This document shows, piece after piece, positions 53,410-62,567 of a DNA stretch of 64,000 nucleotides (within the stretch, counting starts at the first letter, position 1; the number at the start of each line of letters is the position of its first letter). The notes under the pieces were generated by a model, which worked only from the letters and a program-made list of their open reading frames with translations, did no database searches and was not told the origin of the DNA. This stretch comes from CAYNZP01 sp964401835 (GTDB lineage Bacteria > Planctomycetota > Phycisphaerae > SM23-33): assembly GCA_964401835.1 (NCBI GenBank), contig CAYNZP010000001.1, positions 186,001 through 250,000 on the forward strand. Reading direction: 5' to 3'. The translations under genes and the position numbers were made by a program.

Positions 53410-54750
53410 ATGCTAAATTTCGAACCTAAAAAATTGGTATCTTGCCCAAACGGCTCGACATCCGTGAACCTAGATTCCGCCCAAAGGTCAATTGTTGCAC
53501 CGGCCTTTGTAAATACCGGCCTGGCCGGATTGAGCTTCGTGCATATACTGGCTTTGCTACCTTTCCTGGATATTCTGATTGGTCAAATCCAGGCCCTCTC
53601 AGCAGCCCAGATTGGCTCGATAAGCCTTGCACAGGGCTATCACGCTTTTGTGCTGTCGGTATGTTTTTTGGTTTTCTTGTCGCGCCTTAAACATTTCCCA
53701 AGGCATTACCAATACATTTTGGTTGCTGGAATTTTCCTGGCCGGCAGCGTAGCTCTCTCGACCATGATATTTTGGCTTGAGGGAAAATTGTCTTTTGAAA
53801 CGCTTATTGCCAACTCTCAAATCCTTTACTGGCTGGTCTTGTGGCTAACAATTCTGGCTATATGTAAAAGTAAAAAAGATTGTAAGTTGATACTTGGCGG
53901 AATAGCTGTTGCGGCAATATATGCTTCTTTGACAATTATTTATCTATACATAACCCAGGGGCATAAATCGTCTATCTATGAAAATCTTGTAGGTAACGCA
54001 GCCGGTTTTAAAACAGCCAAGGGGCTTACCGGAATTATTGCTACTGGCGGCCTGGCAGGTATTTGGCTGTTTCGGAGCCGGCAGAGAATCAAAGGGGCCA
54101 TAATCTTCTTTGTCTGTCTGGCTGGAATTCTTCTTACGTATCAGCGAGCGGGCCTTGTGGGTATCGGTCTTGGGAGTTTGTGGCTTGGATTGTGGGCGCT
54201 GGCCTCCTTTGTTAAGAATCAAAAACAAGCCTGGGCATTTTACCCAATCATTCTTTTGGTATTAGCTGCTGTAGTTATCTTTTCAGTTGTTGGAACAGAA
54301 GACCTGGCCAGCCGATGGGACGACCTGTCAAATCCGGAAAAGGCCGGGTCCGGACGCCTGCAATTCTGGCAGGTTGCCTTCGAGAGTTTTTGCAAAATGG
54401 ATACCATCGATAAGCTGGGCGGTGTCGGATATACCGGCATCGCAGAAGCGCTGGTCAGTAGATACGGGGCCAGGATCCATACTCATAGTGATATTCTCGA
54501 TGTCCTGATTATGTTTGGCATGCTTGGAATAGCGTCTTTTATATTTCTGCACGCTGTAATAATAAGGTTTATCTATAAGACCAAATACCACCCCTCAGCT
54601 TTTGCTGTAGCAACGGCAATATATCTCGTCATGTTTTTCCAAGGCGTAACAACCGGGCAAATACTTTGCCTCAGTGTTATGTCGTGCTATCTGGCTGGGA
54701 TCACTTGCTTGTGTTTGTATCCAAAGTTGAAAAGTTCGAATCAGCAATAG
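53410..54750 (+). CDS. O-antigen ligase/polymerase-like membrane protein (Wzy/WaaL family)
   Basis: 446 aa with about twelve membrane helices. ATG 53410 is used; a longer frame overlaps the methyltransferase. A large periplasmic loop around 290-360 (WDDLSNPEKAGSGRLQFWQVAFESF and IHTHSDILDVLIMFGMLG) matches the Wzy_C/O-antigen ligase pattern, including the RxxxW-like and HSD-like conserved residues. It would polymerise the flipped repeat units or ligate them. Confidence 0.82.
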   Translation: MLNFEPKKLVSCPNGSTSVNLDSAQRSIVAPAFVNTGLAGLSFVHILALLPFLDILIGQIQALSAAQIGSISLAQGYHAFVLSVCFLVFLSRLKHFPRHYQYILVAGIFLAGSVALSTMIFWLEGKLSFETLIANSQILYWLVLWLTILAICKSKKDCKLILGGIAVAAIYASLTIIYLYITQGHKSSIYENLVGNAAGFKTAKGLTGIIATGGLAGIWLFRSRQRIKGAIIFFVCLAGILLTYQRAGLVGIGLGSLWLGLWALASFVKNQKQAWAFYPIILLVLAAVVIFSVVGTEDLASRWDDLSNPEKAGSGRLQFWQVAFESFCKMDTIDKLGGVGYTGIAEALVSRYGARIHTHSDILDVLIMFGMLGIASFIFLHAVIIRFIYKTKYHPSAFAVATAIYLVMFFQGVTTGQILCLSVMSCYLAGITCLCLYPKLKSSNQQ

Positions 54751-54760
54751 GAATAATGTC

Positions 54761-55732
54761 GTGCAAAATTATTATGCAATTATATATCTTGGCCCACTTT
54801 TGGGCGGTTTCGCAAAACGGATTAGTATGCTTGCCGACTCGCTTGCAACTAAAGCCAAGACGGAGCGAATTCATTCATTTTCGAAGCTTTGGCGTTTTCT
54901 GCGAAGTTCCAGGGCTCGCGATAATAAAACATCCGTAATCATTTATTCTGACTTGATGGTACCGCTGGTGGCATTGTTGAAAATCATCAATAGAAATATG
55001 ACCGTTTACTATATGGTACGCGGCGACCAGGTTACCTGGGCCCGCCATGCGAAAAGGTCTGTTCGAGCCTGGACAGCCAGGGTTTTTCAAAAATTGATGA
55101 TCATTCTGGGTTGTCGATTTGTCTTTGCGTCTAAAGATCTTCGTCAAAAGTTTATTCGGAGATTTGGAGAAATCAATTGGGCCCGAGTGTTGCCGAATAC
55201 AAAAGGTGGCCCCCTGCCCGATATTCGCGCTTTTGACGGCCGCCTGGCTGTCGTGGGAGATTTCGAAAGTGTCAAAAACATCGAGTACGTTCTCGAGAAC
55301 CTAGATGGCAGTGGTTTTAATGTCAGCCTGTATGGCAACAGCAAATTACCCGAGATGTGGAAACGCCCCTGGCTCAATGCCTGCGGTGTCGTAGATGATT
55401 TAAAATCACATCTCCAAAATAACTCACTGGTCGTTTTGGCCAGCATTAGTGAAGGTTTTCCGAATGTCCTGATCGACGCCTTGGAAGCAGGTTGCGGGAT
55501 TGTCGCTCATAAGAAATTTCCTTTCGAGCACTTGCCTTTGTCCGATGATTGGCGATTCGAACTCAACGCTCCTCCTGACCATACAGATTCTCATCTTCCG
55601 AGCGTCCTAAAAAACCTCCGTTACTCAAAAGAAGATTTTAAAAGTAAAAATAAAGCGTTAATCGACCTGATAGGGTCGGATTGGTCGGCACGGGTGTTTG
55701 ATATTTTTTGCGACTGCAAAAGGGTAGCTTAA
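54761..55732 (+). CDS. Family 4-type glycosyltransferase
   Basis: 323 aa, GTG start after AGGA. GT-B fold: C-terminal domain has VVGDFESVKNIEYVLENL and the donor-binding block SLVVLASISEGFPNVLIDALEAGCG (the EGFPxVLxEAxA pattern of GT4, with Asp in place of the second Glu). The N-terminal acceptor domain is reduced. Sugar donor unknown. Confidence 0.83.
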   Translation: MQNYYAIIYLGPLLGGFAKRISMLADSLATKAKTERIHSFSKLWRFLRSSRARDNKTSVIIYSDLMVPLVALLKIINRNMTVYYMVRGDQVTWARHAKRSVRAWTARVFQKLMIILGCRFVFASKDLRQKFIRRFGEINWARVLPNTKGGPLPDIRAFDGRLAVVGDFESVKNIEYVLENLDGSGFNVSLYGNSKLPEMWKRPWLNACGVVDDLKSHLQNNSLVVLASISEGFPNVLIDALEAGCGIVAHKKFPFEHLPLSDDWRFELNAPPDHTDSHLPSVLKNLRYSKEDFKSKNKALIDLIGSDWSARVFDIFCDCKRVA

Positions 55733-55742
55733 GGGGTAATTA

Positions 55743-56855
55743 ATGAGAATAGCATTCTGCGTCATAAAAAATCCCACATTTGGCGGTGGTATCGAAAAGT
55801 ACACCGCTGAGCTCGGTTCCCGGCTTGTTAAGCGGGGGCATGAAGTTAGCGTGTATTGCATGAATCACTACGGAGAACTGCCCCGGGAATATGCAGGAAT
55901 GCGTATCATTGGTGTTCCGTGTTTACATCTCAGAAGCTTGGAAAAAATAACTGCGAGCGTTACCTCGGCCATATCAGCTTCGCTGGCAAAAAATTTGGAC
56001 ATTGTTCATTTTCATGACCTCGCGCCGGGTTCATTTGCATGCATCCCAAGAATTTTCGCTCCGCACAGGTGCGTATTGCAGTTCCATGGCTTGGGGTGGA
56101 AAAGAAGCCGATGGGGAAACAGCGGAATTTTGGCCCATAAGCTGCTTGAAAAGGTTTCAATCAGGCAAAGCCACACATATACAGCTGTCTCCAAAGTCCA
56201 GTGCGATTACTTTAAAGAAAAATACTGCCTTGATGTAAATTACATACCTACTGCCGCCGAACTGAAACCATTTACAGCAGCGAAAGAAATCTACAAAATC
56301 GGACTTGAGTCTAAATCGTATATTCTTTTTGCTTCAAGGCTTGTAAGGGAAAAAGGAGCGCATTATCTGATACCAGCGTTCCGCCGTTTAAAAACATCTC
56401 AAAAACTTGTCATAGCTGGAGATGTTTCAGATCCAGCCTACGAAAAACAGCTCAAACAATTAGCTGCTGGGGATGAACGCATTATCTTCACCGGGTTCGT
56501 TAAAGGGCGAATGCTTGATGAGCTTTTCAGCAATGCTTTGGTTTATGTTCAACCTTCCGAGCTTGAAGGCCTGTCTATCGCGCTTCTTGAAGCGATGAGC
56601 TATGGCAATTGCTGCCTTGTAAGTGACATTCCCGAAAATCTCGAAGCTATTGATAGTGCAGGCTGGAGTTTTGAGAACAAGAATATCGACAGTCTCACCG
56701 AAAAGCTCAATTGGTTGATTGATAATCCGGAAAAATTATCTGAAACAGGCCTAAGAGCGAAAGCCAGGGTGATGGACAACTTTAGCTGGGACAAAGTAGC
56801 CAGTGATTTCGAAGATCTTTACCAAAAGACACTAGCCGTCAAAGTTGCCGCATAG
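55743..56855 (+). CDS. Family 4 glycosyltransferase
   Basis: A 370-aa GT-B enzyme. N-terminal GGGIEKYTAELGSRLVKRGHEVSVYC, a central His (VHFHDLAPG), then ILFASRLVREKGAHYLIPAFRRL and the C-terminal EPSELEGLSIALLEAMSYGNC-type motif (PSELEGLSIALLEAMSYGN). It retains the conserved Glu pair of GT4. It overlaps the start region of the PHP gene by a few bases only if the longer frame is used. Confidence 0.88.
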   Translation: MRIAFCVIKNPTFGGGIEKYTAELGSRLVKRGHEVSVYCMNHYGELPREYAGMRIIGVPCLHLRSLEKITASVTSAISASLAKNLDIVHFHDLAPGSFACIPRIFAPHRCVLQFHGLGWKRSRWGNSGILAHKLLEKVSIRQSHTYTAVSKVQCDYFKEKYCLDVNYIPTAAELKPFTAAKEIYKIGLESKSYILFASRLVREKGAHYLIPAFRRLKTSQKLVIAGDVSDPAYEKQLKQLAAGDERIIFTGFVKGRMLDELFSNALVYVQPSELEGLSIALLEAMSYGNCCLVSDIPENLEAIDSAGWSFENKNIDSLTEKLNWLIDNPEKLSETGLRAKARVMDNFSWDKVASDFEDLYQKTLAVKVAA

Positions 56856-56865
56856 ACACAGAACT

Positions 56866-57585
56866 ATGGATAAAAAGAACAAAAAACAGAACGCCGAAAC
56901 TCAAAAAGTCGACATGCATGTCCATACTGCTTATTCATACGATGGATTTCTGACACTTGAGGATATGGACGCCGCTTGCCTTAGAAAAGGAATAACAGGG
57001 GTTGTCGTCTCCGACCATAATGAAATCGATGGCGCACTGCGAGCCGATGAGTTACACCGCAATGGTAGCCTAAAGACAAGAATAATAGTGGGAGAGGAAA
57101 TTTCCACCGCACAAGGCGAGATCATCGGTCTTTTTCTGGAAAAGAGAATCCCACCTGGAATGTCGATGGCTGAGACCATAGCGGCCATACGCGAGCAGAA
57201 TGGCCTTGTATATTTAAATCATCCATTCGGATATTCAAAACGGTCTACCAAGTTGCAAATAGACGATCTCGATGATTTGTGGGATAAAATCGATATCGTC
57301 GAAGTGTTCAACGGCCGGAATAGAGATCAAATTTCCAACAAGCTGGCTTTGGAGCTTGCGAAAATGCATCATAAGCCCGGTGGAGTCGGAACTGATGCAC
57401 ACTCTCCCTGGGAAGTTGGAAGAAGCTTTGTTCAAATGGCTGGTTTCAAAGATAACGAAGAGTTCCTGGTTGCCCTGCGCAATGCGAAATATGCCTGCAG
57501 GCCTTGTCCATTTTCGTATCGAATCGCATTCAAAGCCCGAAAGGTGCTTTTACCAAAACCGCGAGTTTTAAAGCTTGCTTCTTAG
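56866..57585 (+). CDS. PHP-domain metal-dependent hydrolase
   Basis: 239 aa with ATG 56866. The metal ligands of the PHP phosphoesterase fold are all present: HxH (DMHVHTAYS), Asp-His (SDHNEID), Glu (VGEEIST), His (YLNHPFGY) and Asp-x-His (GTDAHSPWE). It could act on a phosphorylated sugar or phosphate group, for example removing phosphate added by the kinase-like protein. Such domains also serve as phosphatases in capsule systems (e.g. CpsB-like tyrosine phosphatases), so regulation of polymer synthesis is an alternative. Confidence 0.82.
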   Translation: MDKKNKKQNAETQKVDMHVHTAYSYDGFLTLEDMDAACLRKGITGVVVSDHNEIDGALRADELHRNGSLKTRIIVGEEISTAQGEIIGLFLEKRIPPGMSMAETIAAIREQNGLVYLNHPFGYSKRSTKLQIDDLDDLWDKIDIVEVFNGRNRDQISNKLALELAKMHHKPGGVGTDAHSPWEVGRSFVQMAGFKDNEEFLVALRNAKYACRPCPFSYRIAFKARKVLLPKPRVLKLAS

Positions 57586-57595
57586 AGGAACGGTT

Positions 57596-58768
57596 ATGAC
57601 TAATTTGCGTGTTCTTGTCACAAATGCTTCTCGCCGTAAGGCCATCTCAATTATCAGGGCCTTGGGCAAGGCCGGCATGGAAGTTATCTGTGCAGACAGC
57701 GACCGCTGGGCAGCTGGTTTTTTCAGCAAATACTGCCAAGGGCGTTTTGTTTACCCGAGCCCAAAATCAGATACTTTTATGGACAGCCTTATAAACTTCC
57801 TCTCAGAAAAACCCTGCGACGTTATCTTTCCTTTAGATGATGATGCACTTGAAGTTATTTCAAAAAACCGGGATCTATTGCCAAATCCAAATGCTTTATT
57901 GTTACCGAGTCGCGACACTGTTGAGTTGGCAAGCGACAAATCTCGGCTCATACCTTATGCGAACGAAATTGGAATAGAAGCTCCCAAAACCGTGGTCATA
58001 AATAACCCGGACGATATAGCAAATCTGTCGGAGATCAATCTTCCTGTAGTAATCAAGCCCGCAAAGGGTTCAGGAAGCCGGGGGGTAGTATATGTTGATA
58101 ATCAAAAAGAACTTTTATGGCATTGCCGGTCGGCGGTCGAGGATGGAAAATGCTTGCTTGTTCAGGAACGTCTTCCGGCCGAGGGCGAAGGCTTGGGGTA
58201 TTTTGCTCTATATGACAGGGATCATAATCTCGTTGCACAGTTCATGCACCGCAGGCTTAGGGAATACCCTTTATCCGGAGGTCCGAGCACTTTAAGAGAG
58301 GGTATTTGGGACGAGAAGCTTGCTCAACAATCCAGAAATCTATTGGAATCCTTGAACTGGGTTGGCCTGGCCATGGTTGAATACAAACTGGATACCCGAG
58401 ACGGCAAGGCAAAATTAATGGAAATCAATGGTCGTTTCTGGGGCTCAATCGCCCTGCCCATCTTCAGCGGAGTTAACTTCCCAGTATTAACAGCCAATAT
58501 AACAGCCGGGAAGCCGGTAGAACCGAAATTGGATTACCAGACTGGGCAAAGGGCCCGTTGGTTATGGCCTGGCGATTTGCTTCATTGTGCATCTTCGCTA
58601 CGCAAGGGGTCCTGGCCTCGTGGTTTTTTGAAACTGATTGATAGCAATACATGTTTTGACTTGCTCAGTGCCAGGGATCCCATACCGGCCGCAGTTTTAA
58701 CTTTCAATAATCTCTTAAGCCTGTGCTCCAAAAATGGGCGGCAGCATTTAATTAAGCGATCGGCTTGA
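57596..58768 (+). CDS. ATP-grasp domain protein
   Basis: 390 aa with ATG 57596 and GAGGA upstream. The N-terminal segment (RVLVTNASRRKAISIIRALGKAG) and central ATP-grasp motifs (LPVVIKPAKGSGSRGVVYV, LLVQERLPAEGEGLGYFALY, VEYKLDTRDGKAKLMEINGRFWGS) match carboxylate-amine ligases of the CarB/PurK-like group. The family joins a carboxylate with an amine using ATP. A link to amino-acid or amino-sugar decoration of the glycan is plausible but unproved. The tail of about 60 residues is hydrophobic/helical. Confidence 0.82.
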   Translation: MTNLRVLVTNASRRKAISIIRALGKAGMEVICADSDRWAAGFFSKYCQGRFVYPSPKSDTFMDSLINFLSEKPCDVIFPLDDDALEVISKNRDLLPNPNALLLPSRDTVELASDKSRLIPYANEIGIEAPKTVVINNPDDIANLSEINLPVVIKPAKGSGSRGVVYVDNQKELLWHCRSAVEDGKCLLVQERLPAEGEGLGYFALYDRDHNLVAQFMHRRLREYPLSGGPSTLREGIWDEKLAQQSRNLLESLNWVGLAMVEYKLDTRDGKAKLMEINGRFWGSIALPIFSGVNFPVLTANITAGKPVEPKLDYQTGQRARWLWPGDLLHCASSLRKGSWPRGFLKLIDSNTCFDLLSARDPIPAAVLTFNNLLSLCSKNGRQHLIKRSA

Positions 58769-58784
58769 CAAGGAATAGAGTTTG

Positions 58785-59679
58785 ATGTCTGAGACTTCGG
58801 GAATATCAAAAAGATTTCATGCAGCAATGACAGTCGATGTAGAGGACTGGTTCCACATACTCGACAGCCCGGCTACGCCAAAGGTAAGTCGGTGGGAAAA
58901 CCTTGAAAGCCGGCTTGAACCAAACATGGAGAAAATTCTCGAACTTTTCGAGCAAAAAGATGTCAAGGCGACATTCTTTTGGCTGGGCTGGATGGCCCAA
59001 CGACATAAAAATCTTGTTTTAAAGTGCGCCAAGGCCGGGCATGAAATTGCAAGCCATGGTTTTGAGCACGTAGTACCTTGCAAGGTGGGTCCAAACATAT
59101 TCAGACGCGATATTATTCAAGCTAAAAATATTCTTGAAGATATTATTTCCAAACCGGTAAACTGGCTTCAGGGCGCCAGGTTTTGGAATAACAAAAGAAA
59201 CCGACTGGGCTTTTGAAATTATCCGATCATGTGGCTATGAGTATGATTCAAGCGTTTTTCCTGCATCGCGAGGCCACGGCGGAATTGATAATGCAACCAT
59301 CGGGCCGCATATTATTCACACTTCTTGCGGCGATCTTGTGGAATTGCCAATGTCGGTAGTAAATATCCTCGGCCGTCGCGCGAATCTTTTTGGCGGCGGA
59401 TATATGAGGCTCGCACCAAAACGCTTAATAAAATGGGGAATAAATAAACTCAAATCTTCAGGCCAGCCACTGGTGGTTTATTTCCATCCAAGGGAAATTG
59501 ACCCTGAACATCCAAGGCTACCGCTTAATATAAGACGGCGATTCAAATGCTATGTAAACCTTCATTCAACCATGTCCAAATTGAACTGGCTATGCAGTAG
59601 TCAAAAATATTATACAATGCGAGAATTGGCGTATTCGGTTAATCGGTCTCAGGCAAGAAATCATAAATTAGTTGCTTGA
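58785..59679 (+). pseudogene. XrtA-type polysaccharide deacetylase, frameshifted
   Basis: The N-terminal part (TVDVEDWFHILD, SHGFEH) and the C-terminal part (VVYFHPREIDPEHPRLPLNIRRRF) belong to one NodB-type deacetylase with a DUF3473-like end, as in exosortase-associated polysaccharide clusters. The frame shifts by one base near 59163: read past an extra T, the sequence gives GFRAPGFGITKETDWAFEII, the expected motif 3. Read as it stands, the frame ends at 59216. So the gene is broken, or the base is a sequencing error. ATG 58785 is the likely start. It is the last gene of the cluster; no exosortase is in the window. Confidence 0.85.
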
Positions 59680-59733
59680 TACCCTGATAATCGAACTAAA
59701 AATTGAATTACCCCCCAATATCTGGCCTCTGCT

Positions 59734-59781
59734 AAAAACCGCGGGCGGACTCGATTTTCCAGAGGAACGGTTCGCCCTCGG
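59734..59781 (-). terminator. Terminator after the UgpC-like gene
   Basis: On the minus strand, CCGAGGGCG pairs with CGCCCGCGG (one mismatch), with a 25-base loop, followed by TTTTTAG. It lies between this gene and the frameshifted deacetylase. Confidence 0.6.
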
Positions 59782-59823
59782 AAATAAGTAATACCTTTTT
59801 TACATCAAACAAAAAACGCTTCA

Positions 59824-60939
59824 TTAACAAAGGCCCAAATTGGTGCCCTCTTCGCCTGGTTCAAAGATGTGAACCTTACGCATATCCAGATGTAATTTAA
59901 GCTCCTGGTCCGTGTCCACATCACGGCGGGCGTCAACACGCGCGACAATGTGCGGGTGATTGTCCGTAGAAGCGTACATATCCATCTTCTCGCCGAGGGG
60001 TTCGATCACGCCAACCTTGACAGGTAGAACATTTTCTTCCCCGGCAAATCTTCCTTCACCGGAAAGGTTCATCGCCTCCGGCCTGGCTCCCAGGGCCACC
60101 TCTTTGCCAACCCAGTCTGCCAGCAGGTTCTTGTGATTCTCTTCGAGTCGAAGTTGGCAAGTACCTTCGTCAAAATAAAGATTTCCATTTTGAGAGCTAA
60201 TCTTCCCTTCAAAAAAGTTCATCGGGGGGGTGCCGACAAAACTGGCAACGAACCTGTTGGCTGGTGTGTCATAAACTTCCAGCGGCGTGCCAACCTGCTG
60301 CATGAAACCGTCTTTCATGACCACTATCCTGTCACCCAGCGTCATAGCTTCTTCCTGGTCATGGGTTACGTATATCGTTGTCGTCTTGAGCCGATGATGC
60401 AACCGCTTGAGTTCAGCACGCATCTCAACCCGCAATTTAGCGTCCAGGTTAGAAAGCGGCTCATCGAACAGGAATGCTTTGGGGTGACGGACAATTGCCC
60501 TGCCGACCGCGACTCGCTGACGCTGGCCACCGGAAAGGGCTTTTGGTTTGCGCTCGAGCAACTCCTCAATACCAAGAATTTTGGCTGCGTCTTTGACGCG
60601 CTGATCTATCTCTTTCTTTGGATATTTGCGAAGTTTGAGCGCGAAGGCCATGTTCTTGTAAACCGTCATATGCGGATAAAGCGCATAGTTCTGGAAAACC
60701 ATCGCGATATCACGGTCTTTTGGTGGAACATCGTTGACGACCCTTTCGCCAATGGCAATCGTTCCATCGGATATCTCTTCCAGGCCAGCCACCATGCGAA
60801 GTGTTGTGGACTTACCGCAGCCACTCGGGCCTACAAGAACCAAAAATTCGGCATCGGAAATTAGTAGATTGAAATCACTGACTGCCTCGACACCACCAGG
60901 ATATATTTTTTTCACATTCTGAAGGGTAACTTCTGCCAT
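59824..60939 (-). CDS. Sugar ABC transporter ATPase (UgpC/MsmK family)
   Basis: 371 aa. ATG 60939 follows AAGGAG; the long upstream frame is not homologous. NBD: GPSGCGKST, MVFQNYALYPHMTVYKNM, LSGGQRQRVAVGRAI, LFDEPLSNLDAKLR and THDQEEAMTLGDRI. The TOBE/regulatory C-terminal domain (about 240-371, with LGARPEAMNLSGEG) is of the kind that serves many sugar transporters. No permease or binding protein is nearby, so it likely energises several transporters as MsmK does. The AraC gene diverges from it. Confidence 0.9.
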   Translation of the reverse strand: MAEVTLQNVKKIYPGGVEAVSDFNLLISDAEFLVLVGPSGCGKSTTLRMVAGLEEISDGTIAIGERVVNDVPPKDRDIAMVFQNYALYPHMTVYKNMAFALKLRKYPKKEIDQRVKDAAKILGIEELLERKPKALSGGQRQRVAVGRAIVRHPKAFLFDEPLSNLDAKLRVEMRAELKRLHHRLKTTTIYVTHDQEEAMTLGDRIVVMKDGFMQQVGTPLEVYDTPANRFVASFVGTPPMNFFEGKISSQNGNLYFDEGTCQLRLEENHKNLLADWVGKEVALGARPEAMNLSGEGRFAGEENVLPVKVGVIEPLGEKMDMYASTDNHPHIVARVDARRDVDTDQELKLHLDMRKVHIFEPGEEGTNLGLC

Positions 60940-61071
60940 TTTCAAGCTCCTTACATTGCATGAGTTAGTGTTGTAATAAAGTCCCCACCAAGGACACCTC
61001 TGGTCCGAGTGGATGTGCTTACTATCCACAAACTTGCCGACACCTTCTTGGCCAGATGGGCAATTGTCGAT

Positions 61072-61100
61072 TTGCAATTTGGGCAATAGGCTACTATAAT
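61072..61100 (+). promoter_or_regulatory. Promoter of the AraC-family gene
   Basis: TTGCAA (61072-61077) and TATAAT (61095-61100) are 17 bases apart, a close match to sigma-70 consensus. The -10 box is 38 bases before the start. Confidence 0.75.
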
Positions 61101-61138
61101 AGTTCTATCTATTTATTCAATAAAACTTTAAATCAAGG

Positions 61139-61990
61139 ATGGGTATGGCGAATTTGACGGATAATTCGAATATAACAACCCTGCCTGACTACGGGATTTG
61201 GGCTAGCGAGCCGACGAGTATGGTAGATTTAGAGACACCTTCTTGCATCACCCCCTGCCATTGCCTCCTGTATATAGTCTCAGGACAAGGTCAATGTCTT
61301 ATTGACGAAGTATCCTATGAACTAATGCCGGATACCGCCCTCGTCCTATCTAAAGGAACCAGGTATGAGTTGTTCAACACTCCACGTAAGGCGATGACGG
61401 TTTTGAACCTCTACTTTAACGATGCCCAGGCTGATCAGAACAGAGCAACTCTCCAGCCTCTTGTTGACGAAAACCCGTATCTCATAATCCCCGCCCATAG
61501 AGCAAGGCGAATAAAAATCGCAACCCGCGAAATTCTTTTCGAACAGGATCGAAAACAACCAGGTTACCAAACAGCCATCAGCCAATCCCTTACCTCAATA
61601 ATCCTGGAAATGTTTCGCACCACCATCACTTCGCACCCTGACCAGATAGCTCAAATTGCTGCCGATAGTGAATCGCGGGTAAGGGATGTTTTGCGATACG
61701 TCGCCAACCGTTATTACGAATCGCTGGATCTGTCCCTGGCAGCAGAAATGGCCGGACTTTCCCGGCGGCAATTCACATATATCTGTAGAAAGCTCTCGCG
61801 AAAGAGCTTCCTTGAATATATCAACAACGTTCGAATTGAACGAGCCTGTGAGCTTCTTTCTAATAGCGATATACCTATCGCCACGATCGCATTTGAAATA
61901 GGATACGAGGAACTCTCGACATTCTATCGGGTTTTCAAAAGGCTCCGAAAAAGCTCCCCCTTAACCTTCAGGAAAAACACCAGGATGTAA
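61139..61990 (+). CDS. AraC-family transcription regulator
   Basis: 283 aa. The N-terminal cupin-like sensor segment (HCLLYIVSGQGQCLIDEVSYELMP, about 40-63) is followed by a C-terminal DNA-binding domain with two helix-turn-helices (LAAEMAGLSRRQFTYICRKL and IATIAFEIGYEELSTFYRVFKRL). The in-frame ATG at 61145 is an equally good start. It is divergent from the UgpC-type ATPase, so it may control sugar uptake. Inducer unknown. Confidence 0.88.
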   Translation: MGMANLTDNSNITTLPDYGIWASEPTSMVDLETPSCITPCHCLLYIVSGQGQCLIDEVSYELMPDTALVLSKGTRYELFNTPRKAMTVLNLYFNDAQADQNRATLQPLVDENPYLIIPAHRARRIKIATREILFEQDRKQPGYQTAISQSLTSIILEMFRTTITSHPDQIAQIAADSESRVRDVLRYVANRYYESLDLSLAAEMAGLSRRQFTYICRKLSRKSFLEYINNVRIERACELLSNSDIPIATIAFEIGYEELSTFYRVFKRLRKSSPLTFRKNTRM

Positions 61991-62162
61991 CTTTTTGCGA
62001 ATTTTTCTGTGAAGGGATACCGACTTGGTTCGCATTTAACAGGAGACCAGGAAGGAAGCAGAAAAAACCTCGACTAACCCTTATTAATTGGTTAATATTG
62101 AATTAGCTGATTAGCAAGGACAATTACTGATTATTTAATATTAATAAACTGTTTTTCTATTA

Positions 62163-62564
62163 ATGGAAGATACAAAAATGGCCAGACCTGCTTCAAAAAA
62201 TCCGACGGAACTTGAGCTTGAAATATTAAAGATTATCTGGGACGAGAACCCGCTTACTGTCCGGCAGGTGCGCGACCGCCTGGCAAGTACGCGCGAACTA
62301 GCCTACACATCTGTGATGACCATAATGAACATCATGGTCGGGAAGGCTTATCTCAAGCGCACTAAAAAGGGAATCAGTTTCGCCTACACCCCAAAAGTCA
62401 CCGAAAAGGCTACTACCAAGCGGATGTTCTCGGACTTAATTAACCGCCTCTTCGACGGCTCGGCTGCGGCGGCGATGGTGAACCTTATCGAGTCGAAAGA
62501 GCTGGACAAAAATGAAATAAACAAACTGCAGGAATACATAGACGCCAAACGCGGGGAAAAATAA
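62163..62564 (+). CDS. BlaI/MecI-family repressor
   Basis: 133 aa. The winged-helix domain begins LEILKIIWDENPLTVRQVRDRL and contains TSVMTIMNIMVGKAYLKRTKKG, typical of BlaI/MecI/CopY. It would bind operators as a dimer and be inactivated after cleavage by an M56-type peptidase. The paired sensor gene follows after 3 bases. No beta-lactamase gene is in view. Start may be ATG 62163 or 62178. Confidence 0.92.
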   Translation: MEDTKMARPASKNPTELELEILKIIWDENPLTVRQVRDRLASTRELAYTSVMTIMNIMVGKAYLKRTKKGISFAYTPKVTEKATTKRMFSDLINRLFDGSAAAAMVNLIESKELDKNEINKLQEYIDAKRGEK

Positions 62565-62567
62565 AAA

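Noticed and set aside
59150..59216. Programmed ribosomal frameshift in the deacetylase
   Set aside because: No slippery heptamer or downstream stem was found; a simple insertion or error is more likely.
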